Assembly (NCBI GenBank): GCA_030068075.1
Contig: CM057835.1
Location: 71,067,895-71,131,894 of the forward strand
Direction: 5' to 3'
Length of the DNA: 64,000 nt
Source of the DNA: Paguma larvata
Taxonomy: Eukaryota > Chordata > Mammalia > Carnivora > Viverridae
The notes under the pieces were generated by a model. The model saw only the letters and a list, made by a program, of their open reading frames with translations. It searched no databases and was not told the DNA's origin. The position numbers were made by a program, and so were the translations under genes. Positions 50,174 through 60,692 of the stretch are shown piece by piece. Position 1 is the stretch's first letter. Each line of letters opens with the position of its first letter.

Positions 50174-50200
50174 AATAAATAAATAAACTTAAAAAAATTA
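49955..50200 (+). mobile_element. Felid CAN SINE
   Basis: CAGCTGGGTGGCTCAGTCGG head; TSD AATGTATGTAG at 49,944-49,954 and 50,209-50,219. Confidence 0.95.
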
Positions 50201-50687
50201 TTTAATACAATGTATGTAGGAGATAAGGGAATAAAGACATGTCGGTGTCCAGCTGAGAGAGAACAGAGACCATCTGGCCTGTACATCTGTGAAGATATGT
50301 GGAGTAACATCATCAACATGGAATAAGAGCTGTCTACCATCTTCCCTCGAAGAACACCAATTTAGTTAATCACCCACAGATAAGAGGGTCTTTGTGGAAG
50401 GCCAGAAATCCACTGGAGAAGTTATAGTACACTGTTGGGAGAAAAGAAAATCTAAGATTGGATGTAAGGAAGAGAGTGAGAGGGGGAGTTTCAGTGTACC
50501 TATGTCCCACCCCTTCCCCAGTGAAAGAAGCAGGACATTAAAAAGTACATAGTATATGATTCTATTTATTTAAAATTCTAGAAAAGCAAATCTGTGGAGA
50601 CCACTGGTACCAAGGGTGGGTTGAAGGCCTTAACTGCAAACCCTAGGGGGTTTCGTGGAGGGCATTATGAAAGATTAATATTTTGTG

Positions 50688-50884
50688 AAACGCCTGGGTG
50701 GAGCAGTCAGTTAAGCATCCAACTCTTGATTTCAGCTCAGGTCATGATATTACACTGGTGGTATCGAGCCCTGTGTCAGGCTCCATGCTGAGCATGGGGA
50801 CTGCTCGAGATTCTGTCTCTCTGCCCCTCCACTCCCATAATAAGTAAATAAATAAGTAAATAAATAAATCCATCTTAAAAAAAA
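50688..50884 (+). mobile_element. CAN SINE
   Basis: ACGCCTGGGTGGAGCAGTCA head, AAATAAATAAG-type tail; imperfect TSD ATTAATATTTT / ATTAGTATTTT. Confidence 0.9.
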
Positions 50885-51109
50885 GAATGATTAGTATTTT
50901 TAATATGGTGGTGATTACATAACTGTGTACATTTTCCCAAACTCATCAAACTTTACACTTAAAATGGGAAAGTTTTTTTGTGCATAAATTATGCCTTATA
51001 AAACTGTTAAAATTTTTTTAACAAAAAATATTTGTAGAGAGGCATTAAAAATGTGAAAGCCTTATTTGCCATGTTCTCTAGCATCTGCAATGGTGGAGCC
51101 ATAATCCCA

Positions 51110-51430
51110 AGAAAATTACCTCAGATTATGACTGTATTTTCGGATAAGATCTTCAAAGAAGTAATTAAAATGAGATGATTAGGGTGGGCCCTAATCCAGT
51201 ATGACTTTATAGGAAGAGGAAATTTGGACACAGATGTGTACAAAGGAAAGAAAATAGGAAGACACAGGGAGATGATAGCCATCAACAAGCCAAGGAGAGA
51301 GGCCTCAACAGATCCTTCCTTCATGGACCCCAGAAGGAACCAAGCCTGCTGACACCGTGAACTTCTAGCCTTCAGAACTGAGAGACAATAATGACATTTC
51401 TGTTGCACTCTGTGACCGCAGCCCACATGA
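51110..51430 (+). mobile_element. MaLR-type LTR remnant
   Basis: TTAGGGTGGGCCCTAATCCA, GGAAATTTGGACACAGATGT and CAAGCCAAGGAGAGAGGCCT follow a mammalian MaLR LTR consensus. Confidence 0.7.
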
Positions 51431-51454
51431 GGTTACTGTTACTTGGGACAGAAG

Positions 51455-51640
51455 TGGGGGTATACATTTAACAAACATTTATTCACCTACCATGAGCCTG
51501 GCACTGCACTTTGGTCCAGGAATCTAATGGACAAAGAGACACATTCCCTGTTGTGAGGTGCACATAGCCTGAGACTATGGATGTAGAAATGAACAGGATT
51601 GTTTGGGGCAACCAGCATTCACACAAGAGTATGGGCACAG
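51455..51640 (+). repeat. Ancient interspersed repeat, family not assigned
   Basis: CAAACATTTATTCACCTACC ... GCCTGGCACTGCACTTTGG resembles the repeat at 36,715-37,090. Confidence 0.45.
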
Positions 51641-52032
51641 ACAACCAGGTTGGAGAGCTGTTGAGTCAAGGTCTGTCTCTCCTGAGTACTTGTTATATTT
51701 GTAGTGTGTGATAAGGCATTTGAATCTGCTCTGTGATTATTTCATGAAGGTGCTTTGTCATCATTAGACATCTTCAAAGAGCTAGATTTCCTTCTACTTT
51801 AAGGAGATTGCTACTTGAAGACAATACTATCTTATTCCCCCATCTTACCAGGTGGCATGGAATCCAAAGCCAGAGCGGGTGACCCTGCTGCACCTTCTAT
51901 CCCTAGGCCCCCCCATCACCACCATTGGCTGTGTCTCTATGATGACCAGCACATTGTGATCAAGGCACATCCCTGTGGGTCTGCCTCTTCTGGCACTCTG
52001 TCTGGTGGTAACTTCTCTTGTTGCTTGTACAG

Positions 52033-52137
52033 GTAATGACAATGCCAGAATATTTGAGGAAGAGGTTTGGTAGCTCCCAGATCCAGCTCCTCCTCGCTAT
52101 TATGTACTTATTTCTCTATATCTTCAATGAGATCTCA
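52033..52137 (+). pseudogene. SLC5A pseudogene exon 5 ([11 protein letters not shown] signature)
   Basis: This 105-nt exon (35 codons) lies between cttgtacag and gtgagt. It opens [13 protein letters not shown], the strongest SGLT-family signature in the window, and ends [10 protein letters not shown] (LLYIFTKIS in SGLT1). The Gly-Gly after the basic stretch has become Gly-Ser, and the middle resembles SLC5A11 about as well as SLC5A1. It has no stop. It follows exon 4 in phase 0. Confidence 0.95.
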
Positions 52138-52379
52138 GTGAGTTGTGTAAAAGCCAGCCCAAGAAACAAAACAAAACAACAAAAATTCAGTAGGCAGGAC
52201 AGTGCTAGATTGGTGTCAGTGGTTCACTCTGGGTGACTTACAGTCTCTGGTGTCTAAGTTAGAGTAGAGGAAAAAAAAACAGTTTAATAATACTTTGCAA
52301 AACATAAAGGCAGGGACATCTTATTTGTCTCCTAAGCCTAAGTTACAGGTCCCTCCTTTGCATTTCTAGAGAACCTTGG

Positions 52380-52920
52380 GCTTACCTATGTCATGTCATT
52401 AGGTAATGTCACTCCTCTGCTTAAAATAATCTAAGGATTTCCACCACCCTTTCAAGAAAACCTAAGCCCCTTATTATGATCTGTGAGGATGTCCTGTTCT
52501 AGTCCTTTTCTCCAGCCTTGTCTCCTGGTCTCCTCCCTTGTTCTCACCAGGCTCTGGCCACATTGCCTGCCTTATGTTTCTCAAACCCACCAACCTTATT
52601 CCCACTGGAAGCCCTTGACACTTGTTTTACACTGTGTCTAGAATGTTTCCCTCCCCTCAAATTTTTCAAATATCGCCTCTTTGGAGAGGCTTTCCATGGG
52701 TGTGCCCAGCCAATCTCTACTCCATTATTGTGTTTTGGGGTTTTCTTTCTTGTAATACTTGTTACCATGTGAGAGTAATTTATCTGCTTCCTTTCTGATT
52801 ATCTGTCTTCTCCACTTCAATGCAAGCTTATTGAGGCCAAGGGCCTTTCCCGGCTTGTTCACTGCATTACCCACTGTGCTGAGAAAATTATTAGCACCTA
52901 AGGCCTTTGATAAATGTGGG
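52380..52920 (+). mobile_element. L2 LINE remnant
   Basis: GTCACTCCTCTGCTTAAAAT, CTCACCAGGCTCTGGCCACA and AGGCTTTCCATGGGTGTGCC follow L2; ends where a SINE begins. Confidence 0.82.
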
Positions 52921-52927
52921 GTTTTTT

Positions 52928-53142
52928 TAATTTTTTTTAACGTTTATTTATTTTTGACAGACAGAGAGACAGCGCATGAGCAAGGGAAGGGCAGAGAGAG
53001 AGGGAGACACAGAATCTGAAGCAGGCTCCAGGCTCTGAGCTGTCAGCACAGAGCCCGATGCGGGGCTCGAACTCACAGACTGTGAGATCATGACCTGAGC
53101 CGAAGTCGGACACTCAACCGACTGAGCCACCCAGGGGCCCCA
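52928..53142 (-). mobile_element. Felid CAN SINE, young, minus strand
   Basis: GAGCCACCCAGGGGCCCC at right. Many CpGs are kept (GATGCGGGGCTCGAAC, GCCGAAGTCGG), indicating recent arrival. Confidence 0.95.
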
Positions 53143-53173
53143 TAATTGTGTTTTTTTTTAAACTGGCTGAATG

Positions 53174-53390
53174 AGGAGCATCTGGGTGGCTGGCTTAGTC
53201 TGTTGAGTGTCCAACTCTTGATTTTGGCTCAGGTCATGATCGCAGGGTCATGGGATAGAGCTCTGTGATGAGTGTGGAGCCTGCTTACGATTCTCTCTCT
53301 CTCTTCCTCTGCCCTTTTCCCCCACTCATACTCTCTCTCTAAAATAAAAAATGTAAATACATACATATATACATACATACATATAAACTG
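53174..53390 (+). mobile_element. CAN SINE, diverged, with (CATA)n tail
   Basis: GAGCATCTGGGTGGCTGGCT head; tail of AAATACATACATATATACAT type. Confidence 0.85.
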
Positions 53391-53429
53391 AGTGAGTGTC
53401 ACTTATCACACTACGTAGAAATTGCCTAT

Positions 53430-53560
53430 TTAGTTTCTGTCACTAAATATAAGCTCCTTGGGGACAGCAACTGAGTTTTCGTAACCCTGTGTCTTCTGAA
53501 CCCTGTCGAGTATCTGCTATGTTGGTGTGCAGTAAGCATTTGGTGAATAAATGGATAGAT
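53430..53560 (+). mobile_element. L2 3'-end remnant
   Basis: AAGCTCCTTGGGGACAGCAA ... GTAAGCATTTGGTGAATAAA. Confidence 0.7.
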
Positions 53561-53674
53561 GACTATTGGGAAGATCTCTGTCCATCGCATTCCTATTTTG
53601 GAGACCAGAATAACAAGACAAGAGATTAGCCAGTTAAATGATATGCAGATGCTTTAAAATCAGTGCCAGCCAAA

Positions 53675-53860
53675 CCAGGGATCAACAAATTCAGCCTGCA
53701 GGCCAACCTAATGTTCTACTTTGTACAGTCCTTGAGCTGAGAATGGCTTATTATACTTTTAAATGGTTGTGGAAAGCAGTGACAGTATATGGCCTGCAAA
53801 GCCTACAGTATTTATCATCTGGTCTTTTATAGAAAAAACTTACCAGTACCTGTTGAGCGG
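53675..53860 (+). mobile_element. hAT-type DNA transposon remnant
   Basis: CAGGGATCAACAAATTCAGC ... ATGGCCTGCAAAGCC ... ATCTGGTCTTTTATAGAAAA resembles a common hAT-derived element; family not fixed. Confidence 0.6.
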
Positions 53861-54200
53861 TCCCCTTTGCCTTTTTCCAATGGGATAACTGTAGGAACAG
53901 CTCATTCTCTGAGCATCCTCCCTGTTCTAAGGGTCTAGAGAGGAATAGGCTAAATTTTGAATGAACTGAACTCATTGGATTGACCCAAGCCCTAAAGGTG
54001 CTGACTTTGGTTGAACTCATGGGGCATAAGCCTTTTTTCCCAACAGAACTTGGGTAGTCCTCACCCCATGTCCTTTAGTGATGGAGTGGATGTGCTAACC
54101 GTAGACTACTTCCTAAAAATGGTTTCTAGTGTCTTTATGATATTGCTGTTGATTGAGCTGGAAATCAAAATGCAGCCTATTTCCTTTGTATTCATTTCAG

Positions 54201-54305
54201 GTAGAGATCTGTACTGGTCTATGATCATGAGACTGGTTTTGGGGTTAGACGTCTACCTGGCCACCCTAGTCTTGCTGACAATTACTAGCATTTATACCAT
54301 CACAG
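54201..54305 (+). pseudogene. SLC5A pseudogene exon 6 with 1-nt deletion
   Basis: The exon lies between ttcatttcag and gtgaag. Read from the in-phase start it gives VEICTG and then hits TGA. One base to the side, the frame reads MIMRLVLGLDVYLATLVLLT and ends with YTITG, matching the GAIFI-LALGL-LYLAIFLLLAITALYTITG exon. The exon is 105 nt where the phases need 106. One base (expected G) is missing after GGT near 54,216-54,220. The deletion alone would shift the rest of the protein. Confidence 0.9.
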
Positions 54306-54354
54306 GTGAAGTTACTGACACAAAAGCTCTATTTCTTATAGTGGAGTGCTAGTA

Positions 54355-54850
54355 GACATTGAGGCAGAGGGTCTCAGCTTTTGCATTTTTCCCTAAGTCT
54401 GTAGATCATATTGCTAGGCCTGAGGGGATAGAACAAAAATAATGGAGGCAGAGTGCCTAAGTGACATAGCACCTGTAGAAAACAGATCAGGCCAGTGGGC
54501 ACTTTCCAAGGGCACTGGCAAGGATAGCAGTGATCATGTTTGGAGCGGGCCATGGTCTGACACTGCAGGCTGCCAGGTGAAAGAGTAGAAACAGAAAAGG
54601 AATAGTGGGGAGGCAGCAGCTTCCATCATCCTGGTCACCTGGTAACCTGGTCAGGCTGTCAGATGGGATCTTTTATGTAGGCAATTCTGTCCCGGAGTCT
54701 CTGCCTAGGTTTTGAGAGTGGGGGTCCTCACCACTTGTTTGTTCCAGCCACCATGTAAATTTTGGATTCTGGTGAGTGTCCCTGGTAGTTCACCACTGTC
54801 TGAGAGACAAGGATCAGGGTGGGGAACGGAATGCAGTCAATGGCTCTCAA
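54355..54850. other. Intron 6 sequence, no feature recognised
   Basis: No exon or clear repeat between exon 6 and the MER5A-like element. Confidence 0.4.
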
Positions 54851-54854
54851 TGCA

Positions 54855-55015
54855 CAAGGGAGTGGGAATTGGGTGGGGGTTTCTTCCTAGGGGGCATTTG
54901 GTAATGCCTAGAGACATTTTGGGTTGTCCCAACTGGGGGGGAACGGGGTGTGGTGCTACTGGCATCTAGCAGGTAGAGACCAGAGATGCTGTTAACTGTT
55001 GCTTCCAAACTGAGA
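54855..55015 (+). mobile_element. MER5A-like hAT DNA transposon
   Basis: GGCATTTGGTAATGCCTAGA and GTGCTACTGGCATCTAGCAG match MER5A. Confidence 0.85.
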
Positions 55016-55330
55016 TTTTGTGTTTAAGGATGTACTTTTTTGCTTAGGAAAACTACAAGCTTTTCATTCATACAAAAAATGGGAAGTAAAGGGAAATTGG
55101 GACATAGAAGGGCAAGATAAGAATCCAACAAAAGATTGTGAGGGATGTTAAAGAGAAAACACAGGATGTACCAAGACTAAGCATGTTATTGTAAGACCTA
55201 CTGACTTAAAGGTACAAAAGTGTGAATGGAGAGATCTGGGAGGAGGCAAGCATGTAGAATACAGATACAGAAGTGACTTTCAGCAGAGAGTCTCAAATGT
55301 TGCTTTTGTTTCTTTCTCCTACCTATTCAG

Positions 55331-55411
55331 GTGGCTTTGCAGCTGTGGCTTATACTAATACCTTACATGCTGCTGTTATGGTTCTGGGGTCAAATTTGTT
55401 AATGGGCTTTG
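55331..55411 (+). pseudogene. SLC5A pseudogene exon 7
   Basis: The exon lies between acctattcag and gtaagt and is 81 nt long. With the last base of exon 6 it reads GGFAAVAYTNTLHAAVMVLG and then SNLLMGF, against [20 protein letters not shown] and SLILTGF in SGLT1. The conserved Asp of YTD is Asn. No stop occurs inside the exon; the open frame that runs past it crosses the donor into the intron. Confidence 0.92.
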
Positions 55412-55930
55412 GTAAGTCAGTCTTGGAAAACTGGGCACCGTGGGTAGAATCTTTGAGTCTGATTGATGTCTGGGGCCATTTCAGCAGTTTCATCTTGCAG
55501 ATGAGTAGACTGAGGCCCTCAGAACCGTAGAGCATTGTCTCAGGTCACACAAAAAGCTGGGGGGAGGGGTAAACCTCTGCTCACTTCAGAAGACATGGAG
55601 TGACTTGACCAACTGCAGTGCTTTGGGACAGTGGTTGACTGGCGCACCACACTCTTCCCCACCTCTGTGCCTCTGTCCATGCTCTTCCTCTATAGTTAGA
55701 AGCCTCTCTCCTTTTCATGCACACAGTTAAATCTACCCAACAAGGTCAACGGAAGACCAACCTCCAAAGACATGATTCTGTTATTATTCCATCTACATGT
55801 CTTTTTTTCTGTGGACTCACATCACTACCACACACACCTTAATATTTTTGTGATGCATACCTGATTGTTCATTTATTGTGTCACATAAATAAATCATACC
55901 CCTCAACTCTAAAACTTCTTAAGATCCAAA
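55412..55930. other. Intron 7 start, no feature recognised
   Basis: A short CAGATGAGTAGACTGAGGCC (55,496-55,515) is MIR-like; the rest is unassigned. Confidence 0.35.
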
Positions 55931-55939
55931 ACTATTGTA

Positions 55940-56205
55940 TCCTGCGCACAATGTGCTGTCTGAGGCACATGGTAGGTGCTTATTAAGTAGTAAGAATGAA
56001 AATAATAGCTAATAGGAGTAGAGTATCAAGTACCATGTAGGCATTTATCCATATTAATCATTATATCATCGCGATGCATAACTACTATTGTTATCCCCAT
56101 TTTACAGATAAGGAAACTGAGTTATTCAGTTAAGTAAATTGCTCATATGACACACCAAGAGCAGAGCTCATAGCTGAGTCTCTAAACACCAAATCCCAAT
56201 ATGTA
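55940..56205 (-). mobile_element. MIR SINE, minus strand
   Basis: TTATCCCCATTTTACAGATA AGG-type MIR core with flanking GCACATGGTAGGTGCTTATT. Confidence 0.85.
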
Positions 56206-56810
56206 AACTAATATATTACGATACCTATAACAGTAAGTACATTTAACCTTAAAATGATAGTTTTCTTCCACTAGCTAAGATAATGACCTCAGTGAGATTG
56301 GTGCTACCCACTGCTCCATGGGTTAGAGATTGGGCTTACATAAATCTAGAAGGAAAAACTCTTGGCTCACGTATCGAAAAATTATTGAAATGGTATGTGA
56401 ATACAGTTGAATGACTGTGGTTCCATAGAGCATGTCGTTGAGCCCCATTGAATGAGAAATGATAGAATCAAACAGAGTCACATAGTCCTCAGTGTCATCA
56501 TTTAGTAAGCCTTAGTGTGCCATGAGGTATACTCAGAGCTATATTGCTGAAACACAACATATACATTAAGCATGATCTAAGGAATTTTTTAACAAATTGG
56601 GAAGCAATGACTAATTTGATTGACAAAACTCTAAACTATAGAAGACACTAAGTCATTGTGTTTAATTGTGTACTAGTGTTAAAGGTCAACATTTTTTAAA
56701 TCTGCCACCCTCACCCCAATAGTTGAAAATGACATCCAGCTAAACTTTAGGAACAGGTGGAATATTCCATTTAATGTTAGCAATTATATCTCTAATTATA
56801 TATTCTTTAC
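56206..56810. other. Intron 7 sequence, no feature recognised
   Basis: AT-rich; no exon or repeat identified. Confidence 0.4.
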
Positions 56811-56814
56811 TCTT

Positions 56815-57162
56815 ATAGACTAAATTGTCTCCCTCCCAAAATTCATATGTTGAAATCCTAACCCCTGAGGTGAAGCCATTGGGAAGTGATTAGGTCATAA
56901 GAGCAGAGCACTCATGAATGGCATTACTATCCTTATAAAAGAGACTCCCAAGAACCACCTCACTTTTTCCACCATTTGAGGACACATTGAGAAGATAGCC
57001 ATCTATGAGCCAGGAAGGGGATCCTCACTAGACACCCAATCAGCCAGCACTTGCCCTCAGACTTCCTAGCCTCCAGAGCCATGGGAAGTAAATATTTGCA
57101 GTTTATAAGTCACTCAACCTATGATATTTTCTTATAGCTGCCCAAACAGACTAAGACATTTT
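56815..57162 (+). mobile_element. MLT1-like MaLR LTR
   Basis: AAAATTCATATGTTGAAATC, GAAGTGATTAGGTCATAAGA, CTTATAAAAGAGACTCCCAA and GACACATTGAGAAGATAGCC in order; ends CAGACTAAGACA. Confidence 0.88.
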
Positions 57163-57765
57163 CAGAGAAATGTAATGGGATTTTTCTAATTAGGGCATTC
57201 ATGTTGGTAAGTAAACTATTTTAAACTAATGGAATAATTGTTTTCTTTTAAAAATATACAAGATCTTATACTTCCAAATGAGTGTTATCCAAACTAGTCG
57301 CCATGAGACTCCATGTACATCCAGTAGCAATTTTTAGGTAGTGCACACACAAGGTAAACAAAACAAAAAGGTACACAGTGAAATACTCATTGCCCTCAGT
57401 TTCTCAATTCAACTCCCCAGAGACAACTAGTATTATAAGTTTTGTATATATCCTTTCAGATATATTCTTACTATATACAATCATTTTTAATCTATGAGAT
57501 ACATATTTTAACAGAATCAAAACAAAATTTTGCAGCCTGTTATTCCACCACTGGTCTGTGAGTAAAGATCTACTAAATCTTTGCATTTTTGTATTTGTAG
57601 TAAACTTTATCAAAAATGCACAAGTCAAAGTATGTAGCCAGATGAAATATCTCAAAGTGAACACATTCTGGTTACCCATGTCAAGAAGTTACCTTTTTGT
57701 TCCCTTACTTTCCAAACTTTATAACTTTTGTTTCTTTTTCTTGCCTTATTGCACTGGCCAAGGCC
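57163..57765. other. Intron 7 sequence, no feature recognised
   Basis: AT-rich, no assignable element; chance frames only. Confidence 0.4.
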
Positions 57766-57769
57766 ATTA

Positions 57770-58970
57770 ATACAGTATTAAATAGAAGTAGAGACAACAG
57801 GAACCCATGTCTCATTGCTAATTTAGAGAGAAAGCTTTGGATATTTCACCATTAAATAAATCATTTGCTGTCAATTTTTGGTAAATACTCTTTGCCAGGC
57901 TAACAAATTCCCTTCTAGTCCTAGTTGGATAGAATTGTTTATCTTGAACAGATATTTTTTTCTTTAAGTTATTTATTTTGAGAGAGAGGGAGGGAGAGCA
58001 AGAGCAAGAGTGCACCAGTGGGGGAGGGGCAGAGAGAGAGGAAGAGAGAGAGAATTGCAAGCAGGCTCCGTGCTGTTGGCGCAGAGCCCAACATGGGGCT
58101 CAAACTCATGAACTGTGAGACCATGACCTGAGTTGAAATCAAGAGTTGGATGCCTAACCGACTGAGCCACCCAGGTACCCCTATCATGAACAAGTTTTGA
58201 ATGTATCAAGTGTTTCTTCCACATTTACTGAGATGATTATATTATTTTTCTCCCTTATTATGTTAACATGGTGAATTAGATTGAATTGGTTTTCAACGTT
58301 AACTCTTGAATTCCTAGAATAAACCCAGTTTTGTTGAGATATCCCCTAAATTCTTCTCCAAAATGGCTGTGTTAACTTATATTCTCAGCCATATATATCA
58401 GAATATGTGTTAACCTACCCTTGCCACCAATAATTGATGTTTTAAGACTTTAAAATTTTTTGCCAAATAGAAGGGGAAAAAAAGTATCTCATTTTTGTTT
58501 TAATTGGAAGTTTCTAGAGACTAGTGAGGTTAAGCATCATTTTATATACTTAGTGGCCATTTGTAGTTCCTCTTTTGTGAATTATCCATTCACATTCTCT
58601 ACGATATTTCTTCCAAGTAGTTTCCCTTGGCTGTTGGTGTATAGGAGTTCTTTAAATTGTGATGACACAATTTTCTTCTTTTAGCCTGACAGATTTTTAA
58701 CTTGATTTCAGTCATATAAATTTTAAGTTTTGAGGTCAAATTTACCAACCTTCTTTTCTTTTTTGTGACTTGTCTAAGAATATACTCCCTAACCCAAGTT
58801 CATGAAGATATTCTGGTTTTTTTTCTAATGCCTTTGTAGTTTTGTATTTTACTTTCTTTTAATCCACATGGAATTCATTTATAGAAGTGCCATGAGGTGT
58901 CTTATTCCTTTTATAGTCACTCAATATTCTTTTATTGACTACTCTGAACTCTAAATGATTCTGAATGCAT
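57770..58970 (-). mobile_element. Old L1 (L1M-type) ORF2 region, minus strand
   Basis: ATTAATACAGTATTAAATAG ... TGTTAACATGGTGAATTAGA ... CCTAGAATAAACCCAGTTTT is complementary L1 ORF2; split by a SINE. Confidence 0.75.
57955..58181 (-). mobile_element. Felid CAN SINE, minus strand
   Basis: GAGCCACCCAGGTACCCC at right; embedded in old L1. Confidence 0.94.
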
Positions 58971-59189
58971 TTCAGTAATCAAGTCTATGTCATAGGAGCA
59001 TGTTTTAATATGCCAAAATAAAAGGATTTTTTTTAGTTAAGTAAGTGGAACTATGAGTGTTTTGTGCCTTTTAAAAAATATTTTTTTAATGTTAAGACTA
59101 TACACCACTTAGGATATTGACAGATGAATGCCATAGACTGAGGAAAATTTCAAATATGATATTTTATAAACGTTTTGTTGACATTGAAG

Positions 59190-59690
59190 GAAAGTGAATA
59201 TTAATTTCTGTTCTAGCCAAGATTCTTTAGAAAGCTTGTGATAGAACTTAAGCTCAAAACTAGCTTAAGCAAGTAACTACCTTCTTGGCTCACATAAGTA
59301 AAAATTCCAGGGGCACAGTACCTGTAGTGATGCCTAGATCCAGGGTTCTGAATGAACCAGGTAGACAAGAGAGCTTCAGACTGCCAGAATAACTCAGAAC
59401 CCCAAAGAAAAGAAGCAGGATTCTTTTGTTCCTCAAGCAGAAGACACCTGGGAAAAATTCTGATTAGCCCAGTTTTGGGTCTCATATCTATTCCTGACAC
59501 ATCAGCTGTTGCCCATGGGACAGAGAACACTGGCTAGGCCTCGGCACATGCCATACTGGAAAGGTGGACAGTTTGATGAGGCCCACTTAAGCCACACGAC
59601 ATGGGATGCAACTGGAAAGAGGGGTTCTGCTACCAGAAGCTGGAGTGGGGGAATGTGGGCACACAACCACCAATGTCCACTATGCTCTTA
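59190..59690. repeat. Probable ancient interspersed repeat, unassigned
   Basis: TTAAGCAAGTAACTACCTTC ... TCTGCTACCAGAAGCTGGAG ... CCAATGTCCACTATG resembles a known mammalian repeat, name not recalled. It ends about 180 nt before exon 8. Confidence 0.4.
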
Positions 59691-59868
59691 TTTCTTTGAA
59701 AGAGATGATGTCTTTGCATAGGCACATACGGTCTCGACTATTTTTTAGTCCATTGTGTTTTTTTACTAGATACAGTCAATGAAACTGGGTCTCACTTTGT
59801 AATCTTGGGTCTTCAAATGTATGTTATTGTGTAGTTTAAGGTACTGATACATTTTATGGTGTTTTAAG

Positions 59869-60089
59869 CCTTTCAGGAAGTGGGAGGATACTAGGAGTTA
59901 CTGAATTAATACCCACATAGTAAGCCAGACCCAATCCATGAAAGAAATTGTACTGCTGAGCCAGAGCGTTTTATTTCTTGCCTGGATTTTTTCCATATCT
60001 TCTGAGATCTCATCACTGGAGACCTTCCATGGCCTGAAATCGTCTGGGGTGTCTCCACCCTCTCCCTATACAACTGGTGCACTGATCAG
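59869..60089 (+). pseudogene. SLC5A pseudogene exon 8, three stops and lost donor
   Basis: After the acceptor gttttaag the frame reads AFQEVGGY and continues in one frame to FHIF-DLITGDLPWPEIVWG and NWCTDQ. This matches AFHEVGGY...[20 protein letters not shown]...WCTDQ of SGLT1, with exactly the SGLT1 number of codons between the GGY and FHIF blocks. Stops are TAG at 59,892-59,894, TAA at 59,907-59,909 and TGA at 60,003-60,005 (an Arg CGA lost by a CpG change). The last codon CAG is followed by ataact where gt is expected, so the donor is gone. The sugar-site Tyr (human Tyr290) is Asn; the neighbouring Trp is kept. Confidence 0.9.
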
Positions 60090-60419
60090 ATAACTAGACA
60101 TGGTGCAGGTGAAGTGACTGCATTGGAGGCTGGTGGTTCTCGGTGCATTCTAGGCTTTACCAGTCTCTACAACTACAGACAACAGTGGGCTTGTCTGCAC
60201 TCAGTGATCAGGCTTCCCTTCCAGTCTTTACTCATTGCCTAAAGAACTTCATAAGAAATTCTGTTTAAAAGGAATTTCACTCACAGTCCCATTATAACCC
60301 ATCAACTATTTTCGTTGTTTCCTTCTTCCCATCATTATCACATGAAAAAAATGTCAGTTTTCCCCGAGTCTGTAAATTAAATGTAACCAATCACTATTTC
60401 AGTTGGATTGGACTCAAAC
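60090..60419. other. Sequence after pseudogene exon 8
   Basis: No exon 9 (expected to begin VIVQR) is visible in any frame; no repeat assigned. Confidence 0.4.
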
Positions 60420-60659
60420 TTATTCTAAAAATTATATGACTCACTATCAATGGTAGCTCATTAAGTAAATTGTGAAATATTTACATGGTGCAAAGGCAAT
60501 AAAGAAATGAAAAGAAAGTACAGCTATGCACAATAACATGGATGAATCTTCACAGCTTGATGCTAGACACAGAAGGCTAGGCACTGCTTGATTCCATTTT
60601 TATAAAGTTTAACACAGGTCGTGTTAACTTGTGTCATTTAGGAATACATAAGCAATTGG

Positions 60660-60692
60660 CAAATATATATATATGTATATATATGTATAATA
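60660..60692. repeat. (AT)n low-complexity tract
   Basis: AAATATATATATATGTATAT-type run. Confidence 0.8.

Larger units (their letters stand above)
31862..60089 (+). pseudogene. SLC5A (SGLT-type) sodium/solute cotransporter, unprocessed pseudogene, exons 1-8
   Basis: Eight exons in order encode the first half of an SGLT-family sodium-coupled sugar/polyol symporter, a plasma-membrane protein with 14 transmembrane helices. Read through the lesions, they cover helix TM0/TM1, the WWP-ASLFAS-IGSGHF core, the [11 protein letters not shown] signature, the LYIF helix, the YTITG/AAV-YT segment and the GDLPWP...WCTDQ segment. Exon lengths of 72, 105, 60, 105, 105 (106 expected), 81 and 221 nt for exons 2-8 and the phases at each junction fit the SGLT gene structure as I know it. 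Introns are present, so this is not a retrocopy. At least four in-frame stops and one 1-nt deletion rule out a normal product. Exon 3 looks most like SLC5A1, exon 5 about equally like SLC5A1 and SLC5A11, so I give no symbol. Exons after 8 were not found before 64,000. Confidence 0.92.

Noticed and set aside
51815..52036. Open frame just before SLC5A exon 5 as a possible extra exon
   Set aside because: It crosses the exon 5 acceptor in a different frame from [11 protein letters not shown] and has no SGLT similarity.
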